From NCBI GenBank assembly GCA_016271365.2, contig CM057459.1, positions 818,893,001 to 818,957,000 of the forward strand: a stretch of 64,000 nucleotides of DNA. The letters run 5' to 3'. Shown one piece after another: positions 33,357 to 45,048 of this stretch. The stretch is from Neoceratodus forsteri. Its lineage: Eukaryota > Chordata > Ceratodontiformes > Ceratodontidae. Position 1 is the first letter of the stretch. Every line of letters starts with the position of its first letter. The position numbers and the translations under genes were made by a program. The notes under the pieces were generated by a model, which was given only the letters and a program-made list of their open reading frames with translations, did no database searches and was not told the DNA's origin.

Positions 33357-33919
33357 CAGAGGTCAAATTGACAGGTCTGTAGTTTCCTGCCTCTGTCTTG
33401 GTCCCACTTTTGTGAAGGGGAATCACTTCTGCCTTCATCTAGTCCTCAGGTACCACACCATCCTCCCATGATTTGTTAAAAAGGGTAGTCAGTGGTATCC
33501 CTAGTTCTCTGTTTAATTCTTTTAGAATTCTGGGGTGAATTCCATCTGGCCCCATTGCTTTGTCCACCTTCAGTTTTAGGAGTTCTATCAGAACCCTTTC
33601 TTCTGTGAAAGGACTGGGATTAACTCCCCTATCCAGAGTGCTTCTGTTAATTGGATTAGGCACCTCCCCCACCTCCTCTTTTGTGACTACTGAACAGAAG
33701 TATTCATTCAGTATCCCTGCTTTTTCACTGTCCCTCTCTGCCCACCAACCGTCCATTCTATTCAGACTCACTATCCCTCCCTTTTTCTTTCTATGCTCCC
33801 TGATATACCTATAAAAGGTTTTATCCTCCTTCTTCACTGAGTTGGCTATCTTTTCCTCAGTTTGGGCCTTGATAGTCTGACTACCTTCCTTGCTTCCTTC
33901 TACCTTAACTGGTATAGTT
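33357..33919 (-). mobile_element. CR1 copy A (reversed), linker to RT start
   Basis: The minus-strand frame (33951-33439) reads EEKIANSVKKEDKTFYRYI, EKAGILNEYFCSVVTKEE, STLDRGVNPSPFTEERVL and KAMGPDGIHPRILKEL without a stop. Its sequence joins directly to the piece ending at 30667 and is the counterpart of 31440-31970 in the forward copy. It stops at ATAGTT (33914-33919), where an L2 fragment was inserted. Confidence 0.88.
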
Positions 33920-35290
33920 ACTCTATACTGTACTCTATACCACAAATTCATCCTTGGATCTGACCCTTGAGTACTGACAGAAAGACTTTGTCACCCTCCA
34001 ATACAACCTTCTCACTCATAAGCTCCTCCTCAATGCCAAAAAGACTAAAGCAATGATTCTCTCACCAAAGTCTACTTCCAGATGTCCACATATCACACAG
34101 ATCTGAACACTCTTAGATGAACCCCTTGAAGTAGCTGATACCTTTAAATACCTAGGGTTCAAGCTGGATAACAGGCTCAACTTTCTGTGCCACTTAAATG
34201 AAACCTTGAAGAAACTAAGATAACGATTACGTTTATTCTATCGCATTAAACACCTTCTCACCTTAGAAGCCAGAATGAGACTAGTACAAGCTACATTCCT
34301 ACCTATACTGGAATACGCTGACTTCCTTTACAGTCATTGCCCATCAACGATGCTAAACAAACTGGACACCCTTTACCACCAGGCTTTAAGATTTATGTTA
34401 AATCTACCCCGTAGTACACATCACTGTCGTCTATACCAGGTTTCGGGATGGACCTCACTCTCAGCTAGAAGAAAAGGGAATGCTCTCCTCTGGTTTTTTA
34501 GAGCATTATCTGATAACCTCCCTGCATACATCTCAAACATCTTCAAATGGGCTAAAGGTTCCTATGGACTGAGATGCTTCTCCTTAATCTGCTTCCATAT
34601 TCCTAGAGTGATAACTACCCTTGACTCAGCAGCAATCAACTTCTCACTTCCATCACTATGGAACACTATGCAAGACTCAGTAAAATTATCCTCACTTCCA
34701 AGCATTTTCACATTCAAAGCTCTATTAATGGATTATCTGAAGGAATCATGCAACTGTTTCAGATGCTGATGACCCCTAAGCCTCGGGTGCCACTCTCAAA
34801 TCCTACGCCTAAGTATCTCATCCACCCCACATTCCTAACAACAGAAACCTAGGACCTACAAGCCTAGTTCCCTTAATACAAAGATTGCCTCATATTCTCT
34901 ACCTTTTACCTATTCTGGCCTCCCTTTTGGCTGCCTACTCTTTCACCCCATTTTCTACCCTATTCCTTAATACCTCCTTTTTTTTTATCATTTAGGTATG
35001 AGCCCTTACTCAGCTGAGACTATATTGGATCGTTGTCTCTTCTCATTTCAGTAAAGCTTATCGTTATGTAGCTTTGCATGTTAATTATGTTGACCGGTAT
35101 GTATAGGCCCATATTGACCGGCACCTTCACAATGTTTTTTTGGTTTTTTTTGCACCGTTGTCTACCATAATTGTAATCTAATGACGTGTACTGTATTGTA
35201 TTTATGATCAGGACCACCATGAAAATGAGCTTGCTCAATGGTGTTTATCCCTGGTTAAATAAAGTGATAGATTGATTGATTGATTGATTG
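33920..35290 (+). mobile_element. L2-like LINE (copy C), 5'-truncated, with 6-bp target-site duplication
   Basis: Coding remains begin at the RT thumb: LLLNAKKTKAMILSP, DTFKYLGFKLDNRLNF and an open 164-residue frame (34275-34769). That frame reads ATFLPILEYADFLYSHC, ALRFMLNLPRSTHHC and LPSLWNTMQDSVKLS. The 3' UTR runs to 35290 with GAGCTTGCTCAATGGTG and CTGGTTAAATAAAG, then (GATT)n. The same tail ends L2 copy B. ATAGTT flanks both sides (33914-33919 and 35291-35296), and removing it restores the CR1. Confidence 0.88.
34275..34772 (+). pseudogene. L2-like ORF2 C-terminal domain, open frame
   Basis: The 164-residue frame is uninterrupted and ends in a cysteine-rich tail CNCFRC. It is the C-terminal part of an L2-group ORF2, homologous to 27325-27615 in copy B. 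Without the RT and endonuclease it cannot act alone. Frameshift or stop changes upstream (near 33970 and 34105) separate it from the thumb. Confidence 0.75.
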
Positions 35291-36545
35291 ATAGTTCTCT
35301 GTCCTGCTCCTTCTGTGTTTCCTTATACTTCCTAAATGCTATCTTTTGCTCCCTAACCTTCCCGGCCACCTCTTTTGAGAACCATAGTGGCTTTTTCTTT
35401 TGTTTTGATTTGTTTATTTGCTTCACACAAAGGCTTGTTGCTTCTGTGATGGCAGTTTTGATATTTCCCCATTGTTGCTCCACCCTTCCTTCTAGCCTGT
35501 TTGCTAGTACTTTTCTAAGGCACTCTCACATCTTGCCAAAGTCAGCTCTCCTGAAGTCCAGAAACCTCATTTTTGTGTGGCTTGACTCTGTAGCTGAGTT
35601 TATCGTGAACCACACTGTTTGGTGGACACTTGTTTCCAAATGGCTATTCACTTCTAAATCTGAGATCTTCTCATTGTCCCCATTTGAGAGTACGAGGTCT
35701 AAGATTTCTCCCTCATGAGTAGGTTCCAAAACTAGCTGTCTGTGGCATGCCACCTGAAGGGCATCAAGAATGGCCATGCTTTTGGATGTGGCTACAGCAA
35801 AGGTGCTCCACTTAACATCTGGCATATTAAGGTTCCCCATCAACAGTATCTCCCCTTTCTCTGCCATCCTAAGTATGCCTTCTATCATATCCTTGTCCAT
35901 TCCCTCTTCTGACATGGGAATCTGTATACAACCCCTGTGCAGATTGTGGCACCATTTCCAGTTTCTAAGGTGACCATAGTGCCTCCTCTCCTCCCTGTTT
36001 ACTTTTTTGTTCAGTTGCTTTTATCTCTTCCATTACATAGAGAGCTACTCCACCCACTCTTCTCCCCTCCCTGTATCTCCTGTAGGTTGTGTACCCTGGT
36101 ATGTTAACATCCCAGTCATGGTTCTCTGTGTACCATGTTTCTGTGACTGCTATGATATCCAGGCATCCCTCTTCCATTAAGGCCACCACTTTAGGAAACT
36201 TGTTGCCCAGACTAAGTGTGTTGGTACTCATTACCCTCCATTTCTTGATGAGCTTACCCCTTTTTGCCCCACCCCTGTCCTTATTGTATTTGCCACTTTC
36301 TCCATGCACCCCTGTGCTTCTCCCTATCAACATCTCTATGTTGGTGTCTACCTCACTTAGTACACTGATTTTTTTGGGGTGCTAGGATTTTCCTGCTCCT
36401 CTCCAGTGCCTCCCCCCTTGGCTAGTTTAAATGCTGGCCAATGAAGCATTTAAACCTGTAACCTAGGATCCTGGTTCCCCTCCTGGACAGATGCAGACCA
36501 TCATACCAGTATAGGCCTGCATCCCTCCATGATCAATCGATCATG
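35291..36545 (-). mobile_element. CR1 copy A (reversed): endonuclease and end of ORF1
   Basis: On the minus strand, ORF1 ends with DGLHLSRRGTRILGYRF (the DGLHL at 36488-36502) just before a stop after the QHLN tail. ORF2 then gives NTLSLGNKFPKVVALMEE, IIAVTETWYTENHDWDV and GVALYVMEEIKATEQ (35965-36333). Further on are LLMGNLNMPDVKW, ILDLVLSNGDNEK and SVHQTVWFTI (35526-35915), where the last shows H for the usual SDH. Then KKKPLWFSKEVAGKVREQ (35235-35483) meets the L2 insert. Together with the other two pieces this is nearly full length apart from most of ORF1. Confidence 0.85.
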
Positions 36546-36877
36546 ATCAATCAGTACTCTATTGTACCACAAGGCAGAGTGGCAACTCCTCAGGTCTAAA
36601 CATAAATCCTGGGAAGAAGGTGATAAAAGTGGTAGATTTCTAGCTTATCACCTGTGGAAGTAACAAGAGTCTTCCAGACTACAGAACCATAAATTGAGCA
36701 CCCAGTAAGAGTGGGGCCAGCGCTGAGCAGGATGTGCATGGTCACCGTGCATGAGATGTGTGCCGAGACACGTGCATCTTCACGTGTTACTCATGTTAAG
36801 TGGATAACGGGCAGCTAGGATAGAAGGCTCAATTGGACTGGGAAGTTAAGGCTGCACAAAGTTGTGGGCAGTAGTAG

Positions 36878-38180
36878 TTGGTGGATTTAAGTAATAATAT
36901 GGATACAAATGTTGTAAAATTGGAGGGAGGCATTTTAGGGCTGAGATGTCAAATGTGCAAAATGATCAGCATTAAGGTAACAAACAAACTATTAGTCTAC
37001 ACATGTGAGCAATGCCATCACATTAAAGAATTGAAGGGGAAGTTAGTAAAAGCTGAAATGGAGCTGATTGTATGTAGGGAGAAATTACTACTACGTGATG
37101 AGGTAAATGGAGAGCAGATACATCAAGGTACAGAGGTAACAAGGGATATGGATAACAAAAAAAGAAGGAGGGAAAAAGAAACTGAGGGAGACTGGGCAAC
37201 AGATAAAAGAAAAGCAAAAAAGAAGGAAAAAACAAGAAGATGAGCTATGGGATTTTCCATGGAAGAGTAAAATTGCTTTGGGCCCTTGATTTTATTGTGC
37301 ACAAAAAATGATAAAAGTGACAAATTGAATTACACAAACAATGAAACAATGAAAATCCCTTATGATCAGATTAATGCACCAAGCACATCCTGTTCTGGTA
37401 CTAAGAACAAATTTATGGGGATAAATGAGGGGGGAAATAAGTGTGCCAACCTGGTAAATGGAATAAACACCTGTGGAATTATAACAATGGAAATGGATAG
37501 TCAGGAATAATGGAAGAGGGAGGGAATGGAACTAATGGAAGAGAGTTTTTTGACACAACTACAGAGCAAATGAATGGAGTAAAGGCTAATGGGGAAGCAG
37601 ATAATGTAATTTCAGCTAGAGATGGTGGTGTGATAAATGATCAGACTGAGCAAATGAATATAGGTTACAAGTAAAGAAAAATGTATGTACTTGGAGACTC
37701 CATACTGAAATATATGGATAGATATACATCGAGTAGTAGCAAGGCAAATATAACAACTAGCTACTTCTCAGGAGTAAAAATAAGGGATGGTAAAAGAATG
37801 TTGGGGGATATGATTAGAGAAAAGATGAATCAGCAACATTAGTCATATTTAGGTATAAATAATATCAAGAATCAGGAAATTGAGGAATACAATAAGAATC
37901 TGAAGAGATAAGAAGAGAAGCAGAGACATTGCAATATAAAGTGCATTTTTCTGAAATGTTGCCAGCACCAAGGGAAAATGGTTTCAACAGTACAGAGATT
38001 AAGACAGTGAATAACTGGCTCAGGCAGTGAACACTAAGAAATGACTTGAGGTATATAAAACCCTGGAAAGAATACATTAACCATCATATTATTGCAAAGA
38101 TGGACTACATTTGAGTAGAAAGGGTAGTAGGAAATTGGTACTGGAAATAAAAACAATTGTGGACAGTAATTTAAACTAGA
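36878..38180 (+). pseudogene. CR1 ORF1: zinc-binding N-terminus, coiled coil and SGNH-esterase remnant
   Basis: The first frame (36878-37243) has CQMC and CEQCHH (CxxC pairs about 25 residues apart) and then a charged helix (KELKGKLVKAEMELI) typical of a coiled coil. A basic stretch ends it. After about 430 bases of broken sequence, MYVLGDSILKYMDR begins at 37681 and shows the GDS block (serine nucleophile) of SGNH hydrolases. SYLGINN at about 37842-37862 is the GxND-like block. DGLHLSRKG (38099-38125) supplies the terminal D and H. CR1 ORF1 proteins are known to carry this esterase domain. It is inactivated by stops. Confidence 0.7.
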
Positions 38181-38269
38181 TGGCAAGGGGAGAGGGGTAC
38201 ATCATTAGAACAGAGTAATGGTAACAGCAAATGTGCCAGAAGTAAAGTAAGGAAGAGAAATATGGGAAT

Positions 38270-40876
38270 ATCAGTATGGTCGTTAAATGTCAGAAGTTTG
38301 AATAGTGAAAAGAAGGCAGAGTTAGAAGTTAAATTAATGAGTGAAAGGACTGATATGTGTATGGTGACAGAAACATGGTAGGATCCAGAAATAAAGTGGA
38401 ATACTAATTTAGAGGGATATAGGTTATACTCTAAAGAAATGACAAATAAAAAGGGGGGGGGAGGTTTGGCAATCTACATTAGAGAGGATACACAAAGCAA
38501 ACTATGCAGTACAGTAGTGAATGAGGGAATTGAATCTCTATGGATTCAAGTAGCAGGAGGTGTGAATAAAAAAATAGTATTTGGTCTATTTTACAGACCA
38601 CCTAACAGTGGCAAGGAAATAGACACCTTAATCAGGAATAAAATTGAACAGATGGCCTCAGAGGGAAGTGTAATTATTAGAGGAGTCTTTAATTTACCAG
38701 ATGTTGATTGGGGAACAGGTAGGAATAAAAAGATAAAAAGTGAGAAGTTTATACAAATGTTGGAAATGAAGACTCAAGCAACTTATTCAAAAGCCGACTA
38801 GGTGGGAAATTATTTTGGATTGATTAATATCAAATAGGACAGACATTACAAAAAAAATTAAAATAAGGGAGCAATTGGGAAATATTGACCATAATATTAT
38901 AACATTTTATAAAAAAACAAGTAACTTATATAAAAAGCAGGATAGTAGTAAAGATCTATAATAGGGCAAACTTTAAATAAATTAAAGACAAATTAAAATG
39001 GAATTGGAAAAAAGAGTTTTGAAGGACAAAAGATTGATCACATGTGGAAGGTATTTAAAGATAAGTTAACAGATTTGGAAAAGAAATATATACCGGATAG
39101 GAAAATGTACAACCGAAAAGGAAAACAAACACCATGGTGTACCAATAAAGTAATTAAATTATGCTTAAAGAAGCAGAAATTATTTAAAGAGAAGAAATTA
39201 TTAGGGACAGAAGAGGCCATATTACATTACAGAGCCACCCTGAAGACTATAAAAAATACAATTAAGGAAGGAAGAAGGAAGGTAGAGGCAAATTTAGCTT
39301 ATAGGAAGGATAATGGTAAAAGCTTTTTCAAATATATAAATCAAAATAGAAAGGATAGGCAAGGAGTGGGGCCATTAAAGAAGGATGATAAAGATATCAG
39401 GAAACTGAAAGAAATGGCAAATGCATTAAATTAATTTTTTGGTACAGTATTTGAAACTAATGGAAAAGTGATGAATGTCAAAGTAAATAGAAACCATCAG
39501 AAATCAGATTTATTAACAACAAGGGAGGAAGTAGAAACATTAATAAAAAAATTAAAATCATAAAAATCTGTGAGTCCAGACCAATTACATCTTAAATATA
39601 TTAAAGAAACAGCACCACTAATAATAGAAATCTTGGTAACAATTTTTAATCAATCATTCATTTACATCAGGTGAGGTACCCAAGGATTGGAGGCAGACTT
39701 TTGTGGTGCTGTTGTTTAAAAAGGGAAATAGAGCAGAGATGTCCAACTATAGACCCATGAGCTTGACAGCAATTTTGGGCAACATAGTGGAGAGTATATT
39801 GAAAACTAGAATAGAAAGAAATCTAGAGGCATTAGGATTTGCAGATGAAAGACAGCATTGATTCAAGAAGAATCAAGCTCGTATTACAAACTATTTGTGC
39901 TTTTATGAAAGTATAAATGAGAAAGCTAGTGGAAATTTACCTACAGACATTATATTTCTTGATGTCAAGAAAACTTTTGATAAGGTGCCGCAGGATAAGT
40001 TGATAAAGAAAATAGCTAATATGGAATTGAATAGCCGCATTGTTGTTTGGATAAGGAACTGGCTGGGGAATAGAACACAGAGGGTAAGAATTACAGGGGA
40101 AGTATCAGAAACCATTAAGGTAATGAGTGGTGTCCCACAGGGATCTGTGTTAGGGCCCATTCTCTTTTCTTTGTACATCAGTGACTTGCATCATTGTATT
40201 ACAAACCAGACTGCCAAATTTGCAGATGATATTAAATTAGGGGGAACGGTCGATTCACTAGAAGAGCAGGAATTAATGAGAATGGATTTAAAAAGATTGA
40301 AAATTGGGCAAAGCAAAACAGGATGAGATTTAGTACGAAAAAATCAGGGGTGATGTATTTAGGAAGATTAAACAGGAAAAACAAATATATGCTAAATGGA
40401 GAAGAATTACAGGAGGTAGAGGAAGAGAGAGACTGTGGGGTAATTATAGATAATCAATTGAGTTTTGAAAAACAATGGTCTCATACAAAAAGCTAATTAC
40501 ATGGTAAGGAATATAAAATGAAACTTTATGAATAAATCGATTGGCTGCCTGTTGCCCATATAAAGGTTACATGTAAGACCATACCTGGACTTTAGGTCTC
40601 AGTTGTGGAGCCCATACATGAAAGGAGAAATTAAGAGAGTGGAGGCAGTGCAAAGAAGGTATACTAAAATGACAGGAAAATTTGGGAACTATGAGTATAC
40701 TGAAAGGCTAAAAAGAACTTGCCTGTTCTCCTTGGAGCAGAGGAGACTAAGAAGAGATTTAATGACATTATTTAGGATCATTAATGGCAAAGAACTAATA
40801 GATGAGATAGGTTTGAGATTACAGACTAAACCAAAGGGGCTAAGAGGGCATGGCAAATCAAGTGGAATACAGTAAA
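38270..40876 (+). pseudogene. CR1 ORF2 (endonuclease-RT), decayed
   Basis: The endonuclease gives SVWSLNVRSLNSEKKA, MVTETW, then GGGLAIYIREDTQ, GLFYRPPNSGKE and NLPDVDWG (38439-38801). Its GDFN motif has become RGVFN. The linker (39042-39434) includes TPWCTNKVIKLCLKKQKL and FFKYINQNRKDRQG. RT includes [38 protein letters not shown] and the catalytic KFADDIKLGG (about 40219-40248), then QRRYTKMTGKFGNYEYTERL at 40603-40875. Motif A keeps its catalytic aspartate (FLDV), but the usual SKAFD reads KKTFD. At least four frame breaks. Confidence 0.75.
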
Positions 40877-41065
40877 AAAGAACAGGGTATACTATTCATT
40901 CTTGTATAGAACTGGGAAAATATGGACATATTACCAGCGGATATAGTAGCCAATAAGTCATTAGTATAATTCAAAAGAAGAATAGATCAATTGATAAGGG
41001 TAAAAAGGTTGAAATGTGCTCACTGATGTGGAGAACGGTTTGCATGGACCGAGGTCTTCTACCAT

Positions 41066-42480
41066 TCTAGACCCAGTACAAGATCCCAGTATAAGCTGCA
41101 TACAGGATTCATGCCCTCCAAGATCCCACTTTAAAGGTGGTATCTGGGCATCAATCAAGTTATGAAGCAGTATTACCAGACTCTGTATCAGTTTAAAACA
41201 TTTCTAAACAGCCTGAGTGTAACCAGGGAATTAGACAACTTCTGTGACTCTGTCCACCTCCCCAAACTCTCCTCAGAGATAGCCCAATGCCTGGATACCC
41301 CTATATCCTTGCTTGAGCTACACACTGCTCTATCACAACTGGCTAAAGGTAAGGTTTCTGGGCCGGATGGGATGATGGTGGAATTATACCAGTTACTGCA
41401 GGACATAATCTCACCACCACTCCTCCAAGCCCTATAGGAAGCCCAGAGCAAGGGCTCCCTCCCTCCAACCATGAAAGAAGCTATGGTCACCTTGCTACCA
41501 AAGAAGTCTTCAGACCCACTCGATTGTTCCAATTTTCACCCCATACCATTGCTGTCTGTACACACCAAGATAGTAGCAAAAGTTCTGGCCAACAGGATGG
41601 TGGACATAGTACCTTCCCTGATCCACCCTTCACAGGTGGGGTTCTCTAAAGGGAAGTCTGGAATGGACAACCTATGGATGGTACTAAACCTGAACTGGCT
41701 CGCACTACAATTACTCCAGCCAATGGCTGCCCTAGCCATAGTCTTCTCTAAGGCATTTGACTCTGTGGAGTGGAACTATCTTCACAGGGTCCTGAACCTC
41801 CACAGATGTGGTCCCTATTTCTGGGGTGGATATCTGTCCTGCACAACTTGCCTTCTGACAAGATATTGACCAATAGAAACATAGTGTCCTCCTTTCTTCT
41901 CCAGAGAGGCAACAGGCAGTGTTGCCTCCTCTCCCCCTGCTATTCCTCATTGCCTTGGACCCACTAGCAAGGAAACTCATAGCCTCCAGGGATATATCGG
42001 GGATTCAGACAGGGAATCAAGAATATTTGGTCAATCTGTACACAGATGACTTTCTCCTGACTATATCTAATCCAAAGCAGTCACTACCCAACATCCTAGA
42101 AATGCTTCAAAGCTTTGAGGGACTCTCATGACTCCAGGTGAATCAGAAAAAGATGATTCTCTCTCCCCTAAACCTGGCCTGCCCCCAAGACTGTCTCCAG
42201 GGCACAGACATAATTTGGGCCCCACAGAGCTTTTCCTATGGGAACCAAGATCACTCCACTACTTGCCACCCTAATGGCTGAAATTGGTTGCTTGCAAAAA
42301 CTGAATTTGTCCCTTAAGGGCAGAATAGAGGAGGTGCGGATGTACATACTCCCAAGGGTCTTCTATCTTTTCAACAACCTCCCTATCCACCTCTCCCCAA
42401 AACTATTTTAGTCCCTGGACAAACTAGAATCCCTTCTGCTGTGGGAAGGGATGGCTGCCCATTGGATTGATGATTTGCCA
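41066..42480 (+). pseudogene. L1 reverse transcriptase, resuming the old L1
   Basis: From 41162 the frame reads YYQTLYQFKTFLNSL, LAKGKVSGPDGMMVELY, PISLLSVHTKIVAKVLANRM-like motif and SQVGFSKGKSGMDNLW. RT motif A is seen as AIVFSKAFDSVEW and, after a frameshift, LDPLARKLIASRDISG and the catalytic YTDD (42039-42050) within NLYTDDFLL. The L1-specific GPDG and the HPSQVGF block distinguish it from the neighbouring CR1 and L2. It is the logical continuation of the L1 endonuclease left at 29296. Confidence 0.78.
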
Positions 42481-44239
42481 CCCCAGTGTTGATGTTATGT
42501 TTGGCATCTGTGAGGGTGGATTCCCCAGTGTCACACAGTGATGACGGGTGGAGTGCATGGTACAAGCTGGCACTGGGGATTGGACACCCCACTTTCATAC
42601 AATTAAGAAAGCATAAGTAATCAGAGGTGGGAGGGGATAATTGGCAGAGGGTGGGAAGCGATTATTTTTTCATTGGTGGGAGGACCATAGCAGGCTGATC
42701 CTGATGCTGATCAGCTCTGCTTGCTGAATGGCATTATGCAGATCAAAGAAAAGAACCACCCTGTAATACAGCCAACTCTTTTCTTTCAACTACACAAAGC
42801 TTCCACCCAGCAAGACCACAACAGTTTCATGATCAGCCAAGCAGATGATTGGTCAGATACTATCGAGCCCCTTACTGAATGCCATGAATTGGACCATTGG
42901 GCAAGCTCAAAGATGACCATAAAAAGCATTTAGAATTTATGAGGAATATACAGAAAGAAAGTACTATTGTTTCAGGATTCAAATATTTTGAACTTGGTTT
43001 ACTTTAAATAATTTGGATTTTTTTTTTCTCTTTCAATGTAGTATATAGTGCATCATTTATGACATTGCCTGATCTAAGCTGTGATTAGTATTTTAATTTG
43101 TTGCTGTGGACCATTGTTATTTCCAAGTACAGTATTTGTATTTAAATCCATATCTAATTATTCTATGAACATCACTTACACACATACCTCTATTTCTCAT
43201 CACTGCCCTCTTACCATTCCATTTTCACATGCTGTATCTTAAAAAAGTGTTAGAAGATAATTAAGGCTCCCATTTTGAGTGGATCAACATTATGTCACTC
43301 TTTAACCTTTCACTTGTCTGCAAAAGAATGGGAATAGTGAATCCTCAGATGGAAGATGTAAATAACAATATGCACTGTAGACTAATGGAGACTTCACATG
43401 AGTTAATTTTTTTTATCTAAAATCCAACGCATGATTCCTATTCTGTAAATGTGCAAGCCTCACTTCAATAATGTGTAAACTCCAAGATCAAACGTATCAA
43501 TATCTTTATCTAAATGGAAGAATGGCTTTTAGTGTGGTGTATATAACTTTATTTTTCTGAATCCATATTGTCATGTTATTGCTGATGTTTTTTGGAATCT
43601 GAACTGAATGATAGTCAACCTTAGCACAGTTCAGGAGTGGCCTGTGTGACCTTGCTGCTAATTAACCACTATTGCATGTCTATTTTGTACAAACTATGAA
43701 GAGATTGTAGCTTCAAACAGAGTGAGTGGAAGGTAAAGGTTAACGGTAACAGGTAGGTACCATATAATGACTGTGGTATTCGAAAAATTATGCGCACCTC
43801 AGATTCATAGACCTCTTTCCTTTCTTTGGAATACAATTCATATTCACAAATATTGAAATTCAATAAAAGGTAATGACTTCTCCTGATACCAAACCCTCAT
43901 GCATAAAAGAATGAGTAGGGCAAAATCTTGTCATTATAAAGGGATTTGAAGACATCATGAGATTTGTGAATGATATGTTTCCCTGTGCAGTTATTTGTAG
44001 TATAAGCTAGTGATCCAAATAATTAACAAATAATATTTACATACTATAGGGCAACTTCAGTGGTGTGTTTTTAAATGTTCATTCTATTTACAGTATATTG
44101 TACATACACAGACATGCACATTTTTGTAGACAGCAAATAAAGTTACTGGATTGATTATCTAATTATAATAAGTCTTATTAGTATGTATAGCAAGTATTGA
44201 TAATTGTAATAATAAAATAACTGGTTGGAACTCTGCAAT
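42481..44239 (+). other. AT-rich noncoding DNA
   Basis: No supported gene. The sequence is AT-rich, with short unrelated frames (42721-42933 and 43669-43863 reverse) that lack any family motif. No LINE tail, TIR or SINE body is obvious. The end of the old L1 is probably in the first few hundred bases. Confidence 0.35.
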
Positions 44240-45048
44240 AGTTGACTTTGTTTGCTGGCCAAGGCACCTAGCTTCACCTGAGCTCTTTCCTTCTAAGACT
44301 GCTTGAAAGGCAAAGTAGAGAAACTTACCCCAGCAAGGGAAATGGATTAAGACTTATTTTGGCTAAGCAGATTTACTGTGTGGTGTTGTTTTTATTTTTT
44401 ACTCACAGGATTGCTACTGTTTGTTGCTAACATTTCATTGCTTTATTTTTCTGATTCAAATTGTTGTTGCTGGCATAACTTCTTCTGCATTATTACAAGG
44501 TGTGCCTACAGGTGTGTGCCAACAGATTACTGCTGTAATCTTTTGATTCAAATTGTCTTTTGCAAGGTATATCTTCTGTTACTGCTTTATTTTTCTCTGT
44601 AGCAAAGTGTTTCTTACAGGGTATATCTTCTCTGAAATTATTACAGGTGGTGCTTTACAGGTTTTACAGTTTTATCTAACAATAGGATAAGCTTTCAGGG
44701 TTACTGCATTTGTTGTTGACTGATTGTTTCTGCTCTTACCTCCTTGTTCTTTCATCCGTGGTTCTTCTTTTTCAGCAGGGGAAGGGCCCAGCCACCCACC
44801 CCCATCCTCAACCACCCCACACTACACTCCTTTTATAGGGTACCACAGTTGTGACATTTCCTGTGGCAGAGCAGGAAGGGGCAGATCAGTGGGGCCTCCA
44901 CAAGTGAGCTCATTTACAGGGCACTAGTAATTTAACTTGTTATAACAAGTTAAACAAAAACAAAACACAATCAAACCATTACTTGCATTTTTCCCTTTTT
45001 TCCTTCTAATTACTCTGACTAGGTTATAAACCCAGCAACTTATCTGGA

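Larger units (their letters stand above)
36546..41065 (+). mobile_element. A-rich CR1-clade LINE (copy C)
   Basis: This forward element has a 5' leader (about 36546-36877), ORF1 (36878-38180), ORF2 (38270-40875) and a short 3' UTR. The 3' UTR contains GCATGGACCGAGGTCTTCT near 41045, resembling CR1 3' ends. Its coding strand is far richer in A than the other CR1 copies. It lies between the reversed CR1 nest and the L1 RT at 41.1 kb, so it interrupts the old L1. Many stops in all frames show it is an old copy. Confidence 0.8.
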
